Shown here piece after piece: positions 18,105 to 27,463 of a stretch of 64,000 nt of DNA. Numbering within the stretch: the stretch's first letter is position 1; each line of letters opens with the position of its first letter. Position numbers and translations under genes: made by a program. Source of the stretch: Polaribacter sp. Hel_I_88 (GTDB lineage: Bacteria > Bacteroidota > Bacteroidia > Flavobacteriales > Flavobacteriaceae); NCBI RefSeq assembly GCF_000687935.1, contig NZ_JHZZ01000001.1:1364001-1428000 (forward strand). The letters are read 5' to 3'. The notes below the pieces were generated by a model. The model was not told the origin of the DNA. It made no database searches and worked only from the letters and a program-made list of their open reading frames with translations.

Positions 18105-20714
18105 TTGGCAAAATCAAAAGTAAAAAAGGTAACTCCTTTAATGAAACAATACAATGCTATCAAGAAAAAATATCCTGATGCTATGTTGCTTTTTCGTGTG
18201 GGAGATTTCTATGAAACTTTTGGAGAAGATGCCAAAAAAGCGGCTGGAGTTTTAGGAATTACGCTTACAAAACGTGGAGCTGGTTCAGATTCTGAAACTG
18301 CTTTGGCTGGTTTTCCTCATCATTCTTTAAATACCTATTTGCCAAAGTTGGTAAAAGCTGGAATGCGTGTCGCGATTTGCGATCAGTTAGAAGATCCAAA
18401 AATGACAAAAACCATTGTAAAACGTGGTGTTACAGAATTGGTTACGCCTGGAGTTTCTTTAAACGACGAAGTTTTACAAAGCAAAACCAACAACTTTTTA
18501 GCAGCTGTTCATTTCGATAAAAAACAATTAGGAATTTCTTTTCTCGATGTTTCTACAGGCGAATATTTAGTGGCTCAAGGAAATGCAGAATACATAGATA
18601 AATTGTTGCAAAACTTCTCTCCAAGTGAAGTTTTAGTCCAAAAGCAACACAAACAGCAATTTTTAGAGCTTTTTGAAAATAGATATTATACATTTTATTT
18701 AGACGATTGGGTTTTTCAAAAGGAATATGCAAACGAAACATTACACAATCATTTTGAAGTAAAAAGTTTAAAAGGTTTTGGAATTCACGAAGTCAAAAAC
18801 GGAATTATTGCTGCTGGTGCTGTATTGTATTATTTATCAGAAACGCAACACAATCAGTTAAAACACATCCAAAATATTAGCAGAATTGCAGAAGACAATT
18901 ATGTTTGGATGGATAGGTTTACAGTAAGAAATTTGGAATTATACAACCCAAATTCTGTAAACGCTGTAACACTTTTAGATGTGATTGACAAAACCATTTC
19001 GCCTATGGGTGGGCGATTGTTAAAACGCTGGTTGGCTTTGCCTTTAAAGAATATTGATGAGATTCAAAATCGTCATGAATTGGTCAAATTTTTTATCAAT
19101 TCTAATGATTTTTCAAAGACAGTTACTTATCAACTAAAACAAATATCAGATTTAGAAAGATTGATTTCTAAAGTGGCAACTGGTAAAGCTTCGCCAAGAG
19201 AAATTGTATTGTTAAAAGATTCTTTAAAAGCAATTTTACCGATAAAAAGTGCATCAGAAAAAAGTAAAAACAAAACGGTTCAAGAACTTGGGAAACAATT
19301 ACATACTTGTGAAGTTTTAATCACAAAAATTACAGAAACATTATTTGATGATGCTCCTGTAAACATCAATAAAGGAAATGCAATTGCCAATAATGTACAT
19401 CAAGAATTAGACGATTTACGTGCAATTTCATCATCTGGAAAACAATATTTAGATGATATGCTAGCTCGTGAAACTGAAGCAACAGGAATTAGCAGTTTAA
19501 AAATAGCTTTCAACAACGTTTTTGGTTATTATATTGAAGTTCGAAATACACATAAAGATAAAGTTCCAACAGAATGGATTCGTAAACAAACTTTAGTTTC
19601 TGCTGAAAGATACATTACTGAAGAACTCAAAGAATACGAAACTAAAATTTTAGGTGCAGAAGAAAAAATTGCCAAATTAGAGCAAGAAATTTTCTCAAAA
19701 TTGTTGCAATATATCATTCAATTTGTAGATGTTGTGCAAGAAAATGCGCAAATTATTTCAAAAATTGATTGTTTATTATCCTTTTCTGTTTTAGCAATCG
19801 ACAACAATTATGTTCGTCCAATTATGGATGAAAGCACAGATTTGGACATCAAAAATGGAAGACATCCTGTTATAGAAAAGCAGCTTCCAATTGATCAAAC
19901 GTATATTGCAAACGATGTTGTATTGAATAGAAATCAACAACAAATTATTATGATTACTGGACCAAACATGTCTGGTAAATCTGCCATTTTAAGACAAACT
20001 GCTCTCATTGTTTTATTAGCACAAATGGGAAGTTATGTGCCTGCTCAAAATGCAAAAATTGGGATTGTAGACAAGATTTTTACAAGAGTTGGTGCCAGTG
20101 ATAATATTTCTATGGGCGAATCTACATTTATGGTAGAAATGAATGAAACAGCATCCATCTTAAATAATGTTTCTGAGCGCAGTTTAATTTTATTAGATGA
20201 AATTGGTAGAGGAACCTCTACTTATGATGGAATTTCGATTGCTTGGGCAATTTCTGAGTTCTTACACGAACACCCAACCAAAGCAAAAACATTATTTGCC
20301 ACTCATTATCACGAATTGAATGAAATGACAACCACTTTTGAGCGAATCAAAAACTTTAATGTATCTGTAAAGGAGTTAGAAGACAACATTATTTTCTTGC
20401 GTAAATTGGTTTCTGGAGGCTCAAATCATAGTTTTGGTATTCACGTTGCAAAATTAGCAGGAATGCCAAATATGGTGATTCATAGAGCGAATAAAATACT
20501 ATCACAATTAGAAAAAAATAATAAAAACGATGAAGTAAAGGACGTTTTAAAACAAACACAACACGAAGAAATGCAACTCAGTTTTTTTCAGTTAGATGAT
20601 CCTTTATTAGAAAATATTCGTGAAGAAATTTTAGCAACAAATATTGATACATTAACACCTATTGAAGCTTTGATGAAATTGAACGAAATTAAAAGGATGT
20701 TGTTGAAAAAGTAA
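18105..20714 (+). CDS. mutS: DNA mismatch repair protein MutS
   Basis: MutS recognises base mismatches and recruits MutL. The 869-residue protein has the mismatch-reading Phe-X-Glu motif (Phe35-Tyr36-Glu37 in RVGDFYETF), connector and lever/clamp domains, a Walker A at about 619 (GPNMSGKS), a Walker B at about 698 ([14 protein letters not shown]) and the helix-turn-helix dimer region near the C-terminus. I place the start at TTG 18105 because it gives [17 protein letters not shown], a typical N-terminus; the first ATG would cut off this segment. A TATCTTCG box (7 of 8) lies at 18071. Confidence 0.96.
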   Translation: MAKSKVKKVTPLMKQYNAIKKKYPDAMLLFRVGDFYETFGEDAKKAAGVLGITLTKRGAGSDSETALAGFPHHSLNTYLPKLVKAGMRVAICDQLEDPKMTKTIVKRGVTELVTPGVSLNDEVLQSKTNNFLAAVHFDKKQLGISFLDVSTGEYLVAQGNAEYIDKLLQNFSPSEVLVQKQHKQQFLELFENRYYTFYLDDWVFQKEYANETLHNHFEVKSLKGFGIHEVKNGIIAAGAVLYYLSETQHNQLKHIQNISRIAEDNYVWMDRFTVRNLELYNPNSVNAVTLLDVIDKTISPMGGRLLKRWLALPLKNIDEIQNRHELVKFFINSNDFSKTVTYQLKQISDLERLISKVATGKASPREIVLLKDSLKAILPIKSASEKSKNKTVQELGKQLHTCEVLITKITETLFDDAPVNINKGNAIANNVHQELDDLRAISSSGKQYLDDMLARETEATGISSLKIAFNNVFGYYIEVRNTHKDKVPTEWIRKQTLVSAERYITEELKEYETKILGAEEKIAKLEQEIFSKLLQYIIQFVDVVQENAQIISKIDCLLSFSVLAIDNNYVRPIMDESTDLDIKNGRHPVIEKQLPIDQTYIANDVVLNRNQQQIIMITGPNMSGKSAILRQTALIVLLAQMGSYVPAQNAKIGIVDKIFTRVGASDNISMGESTFMVEMNETASILNNVSERSLILLDEIGRGTSTYDGISIAWAISEFLHEHPTKAKTLFATHYHELNEMTTTFERIKNFNVSVKELEDNIIFLRKLVSGGSNHSFGIHVAKLAGMPNMVIHRANKILSQLEKNNKNDEVKDVLKQTQHEEMQLSFFQLDDPLLENIREEILATNIDTLTPIEALMKLNEIKRMLLKK

Positions 20715-20720
20715 GGTTTG

Positions 20721-20850
20721 TGTATAACAAAAGTTACGTAGTTTAAGCACTAAAACTAGCAAATAAAAACCAACCAAAAATGTTCGTGAGGACCTTCGTA
20801 CGTTGGCTTTTATTAGTAATTTTTTTTATACATTGTTGTAGGCAGTTATT
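20721..20850. repeat. Long imperfect palindrome, attC-like
   Basis: After mutS lies a 130-bp structure with nested inverted repeats. TGTATAA (20722-20728) pairs with TTATACA (20827-20833), and inner arms AATAAAAACCAAC (20763-20775) and GTTGGCTTTTATT (20803-20815) match in 12 of 13 positions. The outer end reads AACTGCCTACAACA on the minus strand. Such folded, poorly conserved palindromes resemble integron attC sites or MITE remnants. No integrase is in the window, so this remains a structural description. Confidence 0.5.
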
Positions 20851-20993
20851 TATCAAACAAGCCTTTTTAAACACATAAGTGTAATACATTAATTTTTTAC
20901 AATAAAGATAAGAAAATCACTTATTTTTTTACTCTAAAACAAAGTTTACATTTATTGTCTAAATAACTTTAAAAACATCTATACAAAACAAAA

Positions 20994-21713
20994 TTAACTT
21001 TTTTGCTTGTATGGTAAGTGTTTAAGGATAATTTCGTATTCTCTTTTTGAATTTTTTACTTTTCTCATTTTAAATCTTGCCTTTGCGCCTTTTTTTAAAC
21101 CAAAATTTTCATTCAAATCAGTCCAAACTCTTACAAATAGAATATCAGGATTATTTTTTAATGAATTGTATATGTAATCCCAATCTTCTTTAATTTCTCC
21201 TTTTGAAATATCAGTATTCAAAAACACCAAAATCTTATACTTGTATTCATTTAAATCAATATTTTTTGTTAATTGAACTTTAGATATAATAGTATCAAAA
21301 CTTCCTAAAAGACTTTCTATTTGAATATCTGTATTACCCTGATTACATATTTCGTAATTATCTACAATGCTACTATTTTTTAAAGTATCTAGCTGATTGA
21401 TAGAGCAGTATTCTTCCCCATTGTAACAAAGAAGACTGTCTTTTTGATCATAAACATATGTTCGATATGCTATAGAAAAAGCAATAAAAGTTTTAATATC
21501 TTTATCAGTTAATGTGTTTTTTAATTGTGCATCAATTATATTTTCTTCCTTTGGTAAAACAGCAATATTATCCTCTATTTGACTTTGTGTATATACATTT
21601 AGATCAGGTAACCCAACCATTAATTTCATTACTGAACCACAAGAAATAAATAGAAAAATTGAGCTGTATAATAGAATACAGCTCAATAAATTAGAAGTTT
21701 TATTATTCATCAT
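20994..21713 (-). CDS. Lipoprotein of unknown function, second of a pair
   Basis: This 239-residue protein has an N-terminal hydrophobic segment ending in a lipobox (LFISCGS, Cys at about 25). The mature part is mixed, with TLTDKDIKTFIAFSIAYRTYVYDQKDS, and ends in a basic stretch KARFKMRKVKNSKREYEIILKHL. No family is recognised. The start ATG ATG overlaps the stop of the upstream gene by 11 bases, so they form one unit. The pair lies between two imperfect palindromes and is followed by no obvious terminator, which would fit a mobile or acquired cassette. Confidence 0.65.
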   Translation of the reverse strand: MMNNKTSNLLSCILLYSSIFLFISCGSVMKLMVGLPDLNVYTQSQIEDNIAVLPKEENIIDAQLKNTLTDKDIKTFIAFSIAYRTYVYDQKDSLLCYNGEEYCSINQLDTLKNSSIVDNYEICNQGNTDIQIESLLGSFDTIISKVQLTKNIDLNEYKYKILVFLNTDISKGEIKEDWDYIYNSLKNNPDILFVRVWTDLNENFGLKKGAKARFKMRKVKNSKREYEIILKHLPYKQKS

Positions 21714-22284
21714 TTAGTCTTTTCCAGTCGATTTTTGTAATAAATTCAAATATATAATAATTTTCTTTAGTATTAATGTATTGATTGGCAATGGCCTCTC
21801 GTGTATCGTAATTGAATTCATCATAATCATTATTGCTGCCTTTTGGGCTAACTTTAATTTTAACGGTTGCAGAACCACCACATCTAAAGCCTATACCGCA
21901 TTTACAATCTCCTTGACATTTTGCTGGATTTTCTCTTGGATTTAACCTTGCAATTTTAAATTTTACATTAACACTTACTTCTTTGATTTCTGGATCATCA
22001 TCAGATTTTAATAGTGCTTCATCTTCAAAACTATAACCAGGTAAAATTGGAACATAATATTTGTTTTCTTCGATGTCAATAAATGATTTACGAGAATCAT
22101 CAATTTTTAAATTTGAAACTCCCATTTTTCTTTCGAAATCCGAGTCAAATTCTATTGTTTGTTCCTTTGAAACTAAAATGGTATTGTTAATAATTTCGCT
22201 TTGTTTTAAATAATCTATAGGCCCAGACTTTTCACAAGATGTGAGGATGAACATTGTAATTACTAAAAGTTTAAATATTTTCAT
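21703..22284 (-). CDS. Cys-rich lipoprotein of unknown function
   Basis: A 193-residue protein starts MKIFKLLVITMFILTSCEKSG, a clear lipoprotein signal with Cys17. The mature part contains a tight cysteine cluster, CQGDCKCGIGFRCGG (about 139-153), unusual for an otherwise Cys-poor genome. The four cysteines could form disulphides or bind metal. The sequence around it (VNVKFKIARLN and ATVKIKVSPKGSNNDYDE) looks like beta strands. It is first in a two-gene unit with the lipoprotein at 20994. Function unknown. Confidence 0.65.
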   Translation of the reverse strand: MKIFKLLVITMFILTSCEKSGPIDYLKQSEIINNTILVSKEQTIEFDSDFERKMGVSNLKIDDSRKSFIDIEENKYYVPILPGYSFEDEALLKSDDDPEIKEVSVNVKFKIARLNPRENPAKCQGDCKCGIGFRCGGSATVKIKVSPKGSNNDYDEFNYDTREAIANQYINTKENYYIFEFITKIDWKRLNDE

Positions 22285-22523
22285 AAATAATAAATTTTAA
22301 CTTAAATACTTTTAGGTTGTTAATAAATAGCATTCAAAAAACGCTTGATTTGTTTTGATTTACTGTGAAGTGTTTTAATTATTTAAAACTTCTTCTGATT
22401 GGCTTCTTGTTTATTTACATAGGCAAAAGTTTTAGGTAATAAATTATTTGTTCGATTTTTATATTTTTAATTCAGTAAGCATAAGTTTTTCTTTTCTACT
22501 TTTTTCATTAAGATAATTACTTT

Positions 22524-22613
22524 CTAATTGCATACAACTCGTTATATAGTAACTTTTATTACGTATATCACCTATTAATTTTAGATAATAGGTTTTTATA
22601 AATTCGCTATATG
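22524..22613. repeat. Second imperfect palindrome flanking the lipoprotein pair
   Basis: AATTGCATACAAC near 22526 resembles AACTGCCTACAAC at the end of the element at 20721-20850 (minus strand). Inside are the perfect arms ACCTATTA (22570-22577) and TAATAGGT (22586-22593), and weaker outer arms ATATAG/CTATAT. It may be a degenerate relative of the first element in opposite orientation. Confidence 0.35.
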
Positions 22614-22827
22614 ATTATTTTAATTAATAATATTAGCAACAATTTTTTTAGGCTTTCAATTTTCTATAAATTCTGTTTTTCAGAATGTAAACTTGTCTAC
22701 CTATAATTAACGACTTTTTATAGCTTTCACATATTTTGACAACCAAGATAAATTGCTGTTTCTTTTACCTTTTAAATATTTACAATTTTTGCTTTTATAA
22801 ATTTAAAAGATAAAAACGCGCTTGTCA

Positions 22828-22893
22828 ATCCCCCTAAAGGGGGATATTTCACATCCCTCTTTAGGGGGTGACGTATCCTCCTTAAGGGGGAGA
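22828..22893. repeat. Three tandem GC-rich palindromes
   Basis: Three successive short palindromes read ATCCCCCTAAAGGGGGAT, TCCCTCTTTAGGGGGTGA and TCCTCCTTAAGGGGGAGA, separated by 6-9 bases. Against the A+T-rich background this is a distinct dispersed-repeat type, related to the hairpin at 11260. Confidence 0.65.
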
Positions 22894-23016
22894 TAAAAAA
22901 CATAAAATATTGGTTTATAGTTATTTAAAAAATTGATGGTTTTAGATGCCAAAAATATAGAAATGCGTTAATTTTTTTTGAAACATTAATTTTTAAAAAA
23001 CTTCTATAAAAAAATA

Positions 23017-23047
23017 AAACCTAAAAGCACAAGGCTTTTAGGTTTTA
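23017..23047 (-). terminator. Rho-independent terminator after the 23078 gene
   Basis: AAAACCTAAAAGC and GCTTTTAGGTTTT form a perfect 13-bp stem with a 5-base loop, followed on the minus strand by TTTTATTTTTTT. It lies 30 bp downstream of the stop of the minus-strand gene. Confidence 0.8.
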
Positions 23048-23077
23048 GATTCTAGGGGTAGTTGAATTGGTTTTCTT

Positions 23078-23575
23078 CTAAATAGTCCTTTTTAAATCTA
23101 ATAATTTGTTGGTAGCATTTAAATAAGCATTGTAAATAGCTTCGTACTTAATAAGTTCTTCAAAACTATAAGGTGCTTTTTCTAAACTTCCAATAATTTT
23201 GTCGCCATTTGCTATTTCAGAAGGTGTAAAACCATCTATAGCATCATGATGACCAATAGCAATAGAACCTTCAAATTTATTAATTTGTAAGTTTTCTACT
23301 GCCAATAAACTTTTATTTCCAGAAGCCCTATCTATAAGATATACTTTTGCATTAATGTTGTTAGCTCCTCTAACCTTTTTTACAATGTTTGTTTCTACAT
23401 AAAACATAACATCAGAAGAAGGTCTGCACTCAAACTGTTGTTTGGATAGCATGTCTACTACATTAATGGCTTCTAAATTTAAACTTGTTTTTGGTAAAGT
23501 TGTTGTTTTTGTGCTAAAAGCAAATATACCAATTAGCACCACAGCTAGCGCTGCGATTTTTTTAAGGGATTTCAT
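23078..23575 (-). CDS. Exported protein of unknown function
   Basis: This 165-residue protein has a basic start and a hydrophobic segment (KIAALAVVLIGIFAFS, about 6-21) that could be a signal peptide or membrane anchor. The remainder contains a strand-rich region (VMFYVETNIVKK, NAKVYLIDRASGNKSLLAVENLQI) and a C-terminal helix (FEELIKYEAIYNAYLNATNKLLDLK). No family is recognised. It is a single-gene unit, with its own terminator downstream and a divergent tatA-like gene upstream. Confidence 0.7.
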   Translation of the reverse strand: MKSLKKIAALAVVLIGIFAFSTKTTTLPKTSLNLEAINVVDMLSKQQFECRPSSDVMFYVETNIVKKVRGANNINAKVYLIDRASGNKSLLAVENLQINKFEGSIAIGHHDAIDGFTPSEIANGDKIIGSLEKAPYSFEELIKYEAIYNAYLNATNKLLDLKRTI

Positions 23576-23808
23576 TATGTGGGGTTTTTTAGGGTTATTA
23601 AAAGCAAAGTTAAACCTTTTTATGACATTTACAAGTTTCTTGAAATAAAAATTTAGTTATTAACAAAAAAAAAGTAAAATTATAAAAGACTTAAACACAA
23701 AAGACTACGCTTAAATATTTGTTATAACCTTTTTTTAAACTAAAAAAATAACATAAAAAAAGTACATTTTTTAGGATAATTTTTGAATACATTTACTAGA
23801 ATAACTAT

Positions 23809-23816
23809 TACCTTTG
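23809..23816 (+). promoter_or_regulatory. -7 box of the first tatA-like gene
   Basis: TACCTTTG is an exact TAnnTTTG match, eight bases before the ATG. TTTG at 23782-23785, 23 bp upstream, is a plausible -33 element. Confidence 0.6.
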
Positions 23817-23823
23817 TATTATT

Positions 23824-24105
23824 ATGAATACTACTATTTTATTTATTGGTGGCCCAGAGATTTTTATAATCATGTTAATTGTGGTGATGGTTTTTGGCGC
23901 GGATAAAATTCCTGAGATTGCAAGAGGTTTAGGAAAAGGAATGCGTCAAGTAAAAGATGCAACAAATGATATTAAAAGAGAAATTAACGATAGCTCTAAA
24001 AAGCATGGTTTAGAGACAGATATTAGTAAAGACATTAAAAAAGAAGTTGATAGTGTTAAAGATAAAATCGACGATTTAACTGGCCCAATTAAAAGACAGT
24101 TTTAA
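23824..24105 (+). CDS. TatA/TatB-family twin-arginine translocase subunit
   Basis: This 93-residue protein has the Tat A/B layout: a short periplasmic N-terminus, one transmembrane helix (about 8-22, GPEIFIIMLIVVMVFGADKIPE), then an amphipathic helix with ARGLGKGMRQVKDATNDI and a charged C-terminal tail. The polar residue before the helix is Glu (GGPE), a feature associated with TatB, and the longer tail also fits TatB. The second, shorter copy at 42014 is more TatA-like. No tatC is in the window. Confidence 0.88.
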   Translation: MNTTILFIGGPEIFIIMLIVVMVFGADKIPEIARGLGKGMRQVKDATNDIKREINDSSKKHGLETDISKDIKKEVDSVKDKIDDLTGPIKRQF

Positions 24106-24114
24106 TTTTTGTAT

Positions 24115-24759
24115 CTAAAATTTTACTCTACTTATTGTTAAACCATCTCTTATTGGCAGTAAAACTGTTTCTAAACGATTATCTGTATTTAAAAGCTTAT
24201 TATATTCCAGTAATACTTTTGTATCAATATCTTTTGGATCTAACTCCGCTACAATTTTACCACTCCAAAGTACATTATCAGATAAAATAATACCTCCTGG
24301 TTTCATTTTATCAATTATTTGATGAAAATAATTGATATAATTAGATTTATCTGCATCCATAAAAACCAAATCGAATTGCTCTTTTATGGTAGGAATAATT
24401 TCTAAAGCATTGCCAACTTTTTGTATAATTTGATGTCTGAATCCAGATTTCTCGAAATACTTATTTTGTAATGTTTCTAATTCTTCGTTTTTATCAATGG
24501 TAATTATTTTTCCTTCGGATGATAATCCTTCAGCAAAACACAATGCAGAATACCCTGTATAAGTGCCTATTTCTAAAATAACTTTCGGTTGTATTAATTT
24601 TGAAAGCATTGATAAAATTCTCCCTTGAAAAGCACCACTTAACATTCTTGGATTTAAAACTTTTTGCCAAGTTTCCTTGCTTAATTCCTGTAAAATTTTG
24701 GGCTCTTGTTGTGAATGTTCCACAACATAATCGTCTATTTTTTCTGGTAAAAAATGCAT
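24115..24759 (-). CDS. SAM-dependent O-methyltransferase (family 3)
   Basis: A 214-residue enzyme of the caffeoyl-CoA/catechol O-methyltransferase type. SAM motif I is ILEIGTYTGYSALCFAEGL, the acidic ribose-binding motif is IITIDKNEE, and FDLVFMDADKSNYINYF carries the metal-binding Asp pair typical of this family, which uses Mg2+. The substrate is not evident. It is convergent with the tatA-like gene, with only nine bases between the stops. Confidence 0.9.
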   Translation of the reverse strand: MHFLPEKIDDYVVEHSQQEPKILQELSKETWQKVLNPRMLSGAFQGRILSMLSKLIQPKVILEIGTYTGYSALCFAEGLSSEGKIITIDKNEELETLQNKYFEKSGFRHQIIQKVGNALEIIPTIKEQFDLVFMDADKSNYINYFHQIIDKMKPGGIILSDNVLWSGKIVAELDPKDIDTKVLLEYNKLLNTDNRLETVLLPIRDGLTISRVKF

Positions 24760-24762
24760 ATT

Positions 24763-24789
24763 CTGTCTGGTTGAGCGCAGTCGAAACCT
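24763..24789. repeat. TGGTTGAGCGCAGTCGAAAC dispersed repeat
   Basis: A 27-bp block just upstream of the O-methyltransferase start contains TGGTTGAGCGCAGTCGAAAC. Its base composition is unlike its surroundings. It resembles the GC-richer half of the palindromic repeat at 29350-29426 and looks like a single-arm copy. Confidence 0.45.
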
Positions 24790-24927
24790 ACTTCATAGTT
24801 TATAAATAAACTTGGACTACTATTAAGAAGGCAAAATTAAAATAAAAAAACAGAATTTACATTTCTATAAACGCTGTTTGTATATAAGAAAAATTAAAAA
24901 AATGTAGCTTTAAAAACTACTTAAATT

Positions 24928-25191
24928 TTATACTCTTATCTTTTTAAATTCCACAGCTAATTTTTCTTTGTCTGCTTCTGATAACTTTTTTTTATTTTTT
25001 TTGCAGTCGGCAGCTATTACTCTAAAAAAAAGCGACATTTTTTTATTGTGAATGGAATACAGCTTGCAAACTTTACATTGTAAAAAATGCCATTTTAACT
25101 TTAGAATTTCTGTAAATGAAGCTTCTTTATACTGACTTTTATCACAGATAGTTGTAGCTTCATCACAAGTAATGTTGAATTTTTTAAACAT
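24928..25191 (-). CDS. Zinc-binding anti-sigma factor (soluble)
   Basis: An 87-residue cytosolic protein lies three bases after the ECF sigma gene. It carries the anti-sigma zinc motif, Cys at about 9 and HFLQCKVC (His-X3-Cys-X2-Cys, about 35-42), as in zf-HC2/ZAS domains. No transmembrane segment is present. Such proteins bind and silence the partner sigma factor until an oxidising or other signal releases it (family knowledge). The C-terminal half is Lys-rich. Confidence 0.78.
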   Translation of the reverse strand: MFKKFNITCDEATTICDKSQYKEASFTEILKLKWHFLQCKVCKLYSIHNKKMSLFFRVIAADCKKNKKKLSEADKEKLAVEFKKIRV

Positions 25192-25194
25192 CTC

Positions 25195-25761
25195 TTAATT
25201 ATTAAACCAGTTATCTTCCATGCACTTTCTTAGTTGAGTTCTAGCTCTATGAATAATAACCCATAAATTGGACGAAGTTATATCTAACTCCTTACAAATT
25301 TCTTCAGTCTCAAATTCTTGAATGGTTTTCATTCTAAAAACCAATGCGTATTTTTCTGGTAAATTATCAATACAAATATCCAATTGAGTTTTTAATTCTT
25401 GGTTTTCTATATCTTTTTCGGTTTTATTAATCCAATTTTGTGGCACGCGTTCTTCAATCCAACTTCCTTCGTTTTCGCCATCATTATAAAAATTCATTCT
25501 TACTTCAGCCTTGCCTTTTTTAGAATTTATTTTTCTGTAATAGTCTATTACTTTTCTTTTTAAAATGGATACAAGCCATGTTCTTTCTGTAGATTTTCCT
25601 TGAAAATTTTTCGCAGATTTTAAGCCAGCAAAGAAAGTATCTTGCACTAAGTCTTTGGCAATGTCACTGTTATTAACTCGAACAACAGCATAATTAAATA
25701 GGTAATCTGCGTAATTATCAATCCAAGTATCAGGATTCAAAGTAATTTCTTCTTTAGGCAT
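25195..25761 (-). CDS. ECF-type RNA polymerase sigma factor
   Basis: A 188-residue sigma-70 family member with region 2 (YADYLFNYAVVRVNNSDIAK followed by DLVQDTFFAGLKS) for the -10 element and region 4 (YALVFRMKTIQEFETEEICK then ELDITSSNLWVIIHRARTQL) for the -35 element. It starts at ATG 25761; an upstream TTG adds seven residues without support. The anti-sigma gene follows immediately, a standard autoregulated pair. It resembles sigma factors of the TIGR02943 group (impression only). It is separate from the FecI-type sigma at 52605. Confidence 0.9.
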   Translation of the reverse strand: MPKEEITLNPDTWIDNYADYLFNYAVVRVNNSDIAKDLVQDTFFAGLKSAKNFQGKSTERTWLVSILKRKVIDYYRKINSKKGKAEVRMNFYNDGENEGSWIEERVPQNWINKTEKDIENQELKTQLDICIDNLPEKYALVFRMKTIQEFETEEICKELDITSSNLWVIIHRARTQLRKCMEDNWFNN

Positions 25762-25790
25762 TTTAGATTTTAAAGAAATCAAATATAACG

Positions 25791-26291
25791 TTAATTTTTT
25801 TCTTTTAATGCGTTACAACTGTCTCTTCTTCTCATGTCTACCAAAAAAATAATTTCCCATTCATTATTGTTATAAAATAATTGAAAAGAATTGGCTCCAC
25901 AATGACTAAAATTTCCATTTACATAAAACTCATAAGGTGTCCAAACTGATGCTAAATTGCCATCAACCTTAATATTATAAGAAAGTAATTTTTCAAAATA
26001 AATATTTTCTGGTTTTTTATTAGCAACAGAACTCAACAAGGTTGCTGCTGGTTCTGTTTTTAAAATTCTTAACCCCTTTTTATCTGTAGATGTTGTTTGA
26101 ATTTTTACTTCCTTGTGCAGTGTACTTTTCATTAATGTACTATCTCCTTTATGCAGTGCTTCAAAAAAAGTTTCAATTACTTTTTTAACTTTAAATTCAC
26201 TGGTTTTAATATCATATGCTTGCGTATTTTTTTGAGCCACTAATGTTACCGAAAACATAACCGAGCATAAAAGCAGTATAAATCTTATCAT
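25791..26291 (-). CDS. Exported SnoaL/NTF2-like protein
   Basis: From ATG 26291 (MIRFILLLCSVMFSVTLVAQK) the protein has 166 residues with a signal peptide. The mature part follows the DUF4440/SnoaL pattern: VKKVIETFFEALHKGDSTLMK helix, VKIQTTSTD strand, and a C-terminal sheet with SVWTPYEFYVNGNFSHCGAN and WEIIFLVDMRRRD. Many such exported proteins in Bacteroidota have unknown ligands. It is upstream of the ECF sigma gene with a 29-bp gap, so it may be co-transcribed. Confidence 0.8.
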   Translation of the reverse strand: MIRFILLLCSVMFSVTLVAQKNTQAYDIKTSEFKVKKVIETFFEALHKGDSTLMKSTLHKEVKIQTTSTDKKGLRILKTEPAATLLSSVANKKPENIYFEKLLSYNIKVDGNLASVWTPYEFYVNGNFSHCGANSFQLFYNNNEWEIIFLVDMRRRDSCNALKEKN

Positions 26292-26424
26292 AAAGTATGG
26301 TTTATAAAAGATAAAACTACAAAAAAGTAATGACTCCATAAATTTAAACCAAACTTACAATCTATGAATCAACAAAAAATCTATTGATATTTCTTACATT
26401 TACGTTCATAAAAAATAAAAAAAT

Positions 26425-27243
26425 ATGTCTGTAGCTAAAAAACAGTACAAAAGAGTTACTGTAAAATCTTTGGTAGAAATGAAAGCAAATGGAGAAAAAA
26501 TTTCCATGTTAACTGCTTACGATTATACCATGGCTAAAATATTAGATGGTGCAGGATTGGATGTACTTTTAGTGGGCGATTCTGCCTCGAATGTAATGGC
26601 TGGTCATGAAACTACCCTGCCAATTACTTTAGATCAAATGATTTATCATGCCAGTTCAGTTGTTAGAGCCATAGATCGTTCTTTGGTGGTGGTAGATTTA
26701 CCTTTTGGTAGTTACCAATCTGATCCTAAAGAAGCGTTGCGTTCTGCCATTAGAATCATGAAAGAAAGTGGTGGACACTCCATAAAATTAGAAGGTGGTA
26801 GAGAAATTAAAGAATCGATAAAACGTATTTTAAATGCAGGAATTCCTGTTATGGGTCATTTAGGTTTAACACCACAATCTATTTATAAGTTTGGTACTTA
26901 TACAGTTAGAGCAAAAGAAGAAGAGGAAGCAGAAAAATTAATGGACGATGCTTTATTACTAGAAAGATTGGGTTGTTTTGCCATCGTTTTAGAAAAAGTA
27001 CCTGCAAAATTGGCTAAAAAAGTGGCAGATGCTTTAACAATTCCTGTAATAGGAATTGGAGCAGGAAATGGTGTTGATGGGCAAGTTTTAGTAACCCATG
27101 ATATGATTGGAATGACGCATGAATTTAACCCTCGTTTTTTACGTAGATATTTAGATTTATATGCTGATATGACTGGTGCTTTTGAAAGTTATGTTGCTGA
27201 TGTAAAAAGTAAAGATTTCCCTAATGAAGAAGAACAATATTAA
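26425..27243 (+). CDS. panB: 3-methyl-2-oxobutanoate hydroxymethyltransferase
   Basis: PanB makes ketopantoate from 2-oxoisovalerate and 5,10-methylene-THF, the first step of pantothenate synthesis. The 272-residue TIM barrel shows the family signatures [31 protein letters not shown] (Mg2+ and substrate), [26 protein letters not shown] and [16 protein letters not shown]. It is the first gene of a compact operon; the next gene starts within its last 20 bases. Confidence 0.96.
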   Translation: MSVAKKQYKRVTVKSLVEMKANGEKISMLTAYDYTMAKILDGAGLDVLLVGDSASNVMAGHETTLPITLDQMIYHASSVVRAIDRSLVVVDLPFGSYQSDPKEALRSAIRIMKESGGHSIKLEGGREIKESIKRILNAGIPVMGHLGLTPQSIYKFGTYTVRAKEEEEAEKLMDDALLLERLGCFAIVLEKVPAKLAKKVADALTIPVIGIGAGNGVDGQVLVTHDMIGMTHEFNPRFLRRYLDLYADMTGAFESYVADVKSKDFPNEEEQY

Positions 27244-27463
27244 AATAGTCTTAAAATATATCTCTGATATTTCAATTGTTTCTTTTGGTATCTTGTATAT
27301 TATTGACAGACTTTTTGATGTGGAGATTAGCGAGAATGACGATGTAAAACATATTTTAATTTTAATCTATGTAGCCTCTACAATAATTTATCAAAAAATG
27401 GAACTTAAAGATAAAAATGCTAAAATTAAAAAGCTAGAAAGTGAACTCAAAAAAAACAAATGA
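27224..27463 (+). CDS. Small membrane protein in the panB operon
   Basis: This 79-residue protein has two hydrophobic segments (about 10-27, [17 protein letters not shown], and about 40-57, [17 protein letters not shown]) and a charged coiled-coil tail ([10 protein letters not shown]). No family is recognised. It overlaps panB by 20 bases at its start and the next gene by 4 bases at its end, evidence of a real, co-translated gene. Confidence 0.75.
   Translation: MKKNNIKIVLKYISDISIVSFGILYIIDRLFDVEISENDDVKHILILIYVASTIIYQKMELKDKNAKIKKLESELKKNK

Larger units (their letters stand above)
22285..23016. other. Gene-free 0.73-kb region
   Basis: No convincing coding frame was found on either strand. 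The region is very A+T rich and holds a weak palindromic element near 22524-22613, a cluster of GC-rich palindromes at 22828-22893 and otherwise unstructured A/T tracts. It separates the lipoprotein pair from the gene at 23078. Confidence 0.5.

Noticed and set aside
20721..20850. Definite integron attC site
   Set aside because: The GTTRRRY core is not matched exactly and no integrase is in the window; kept only as attC-like.
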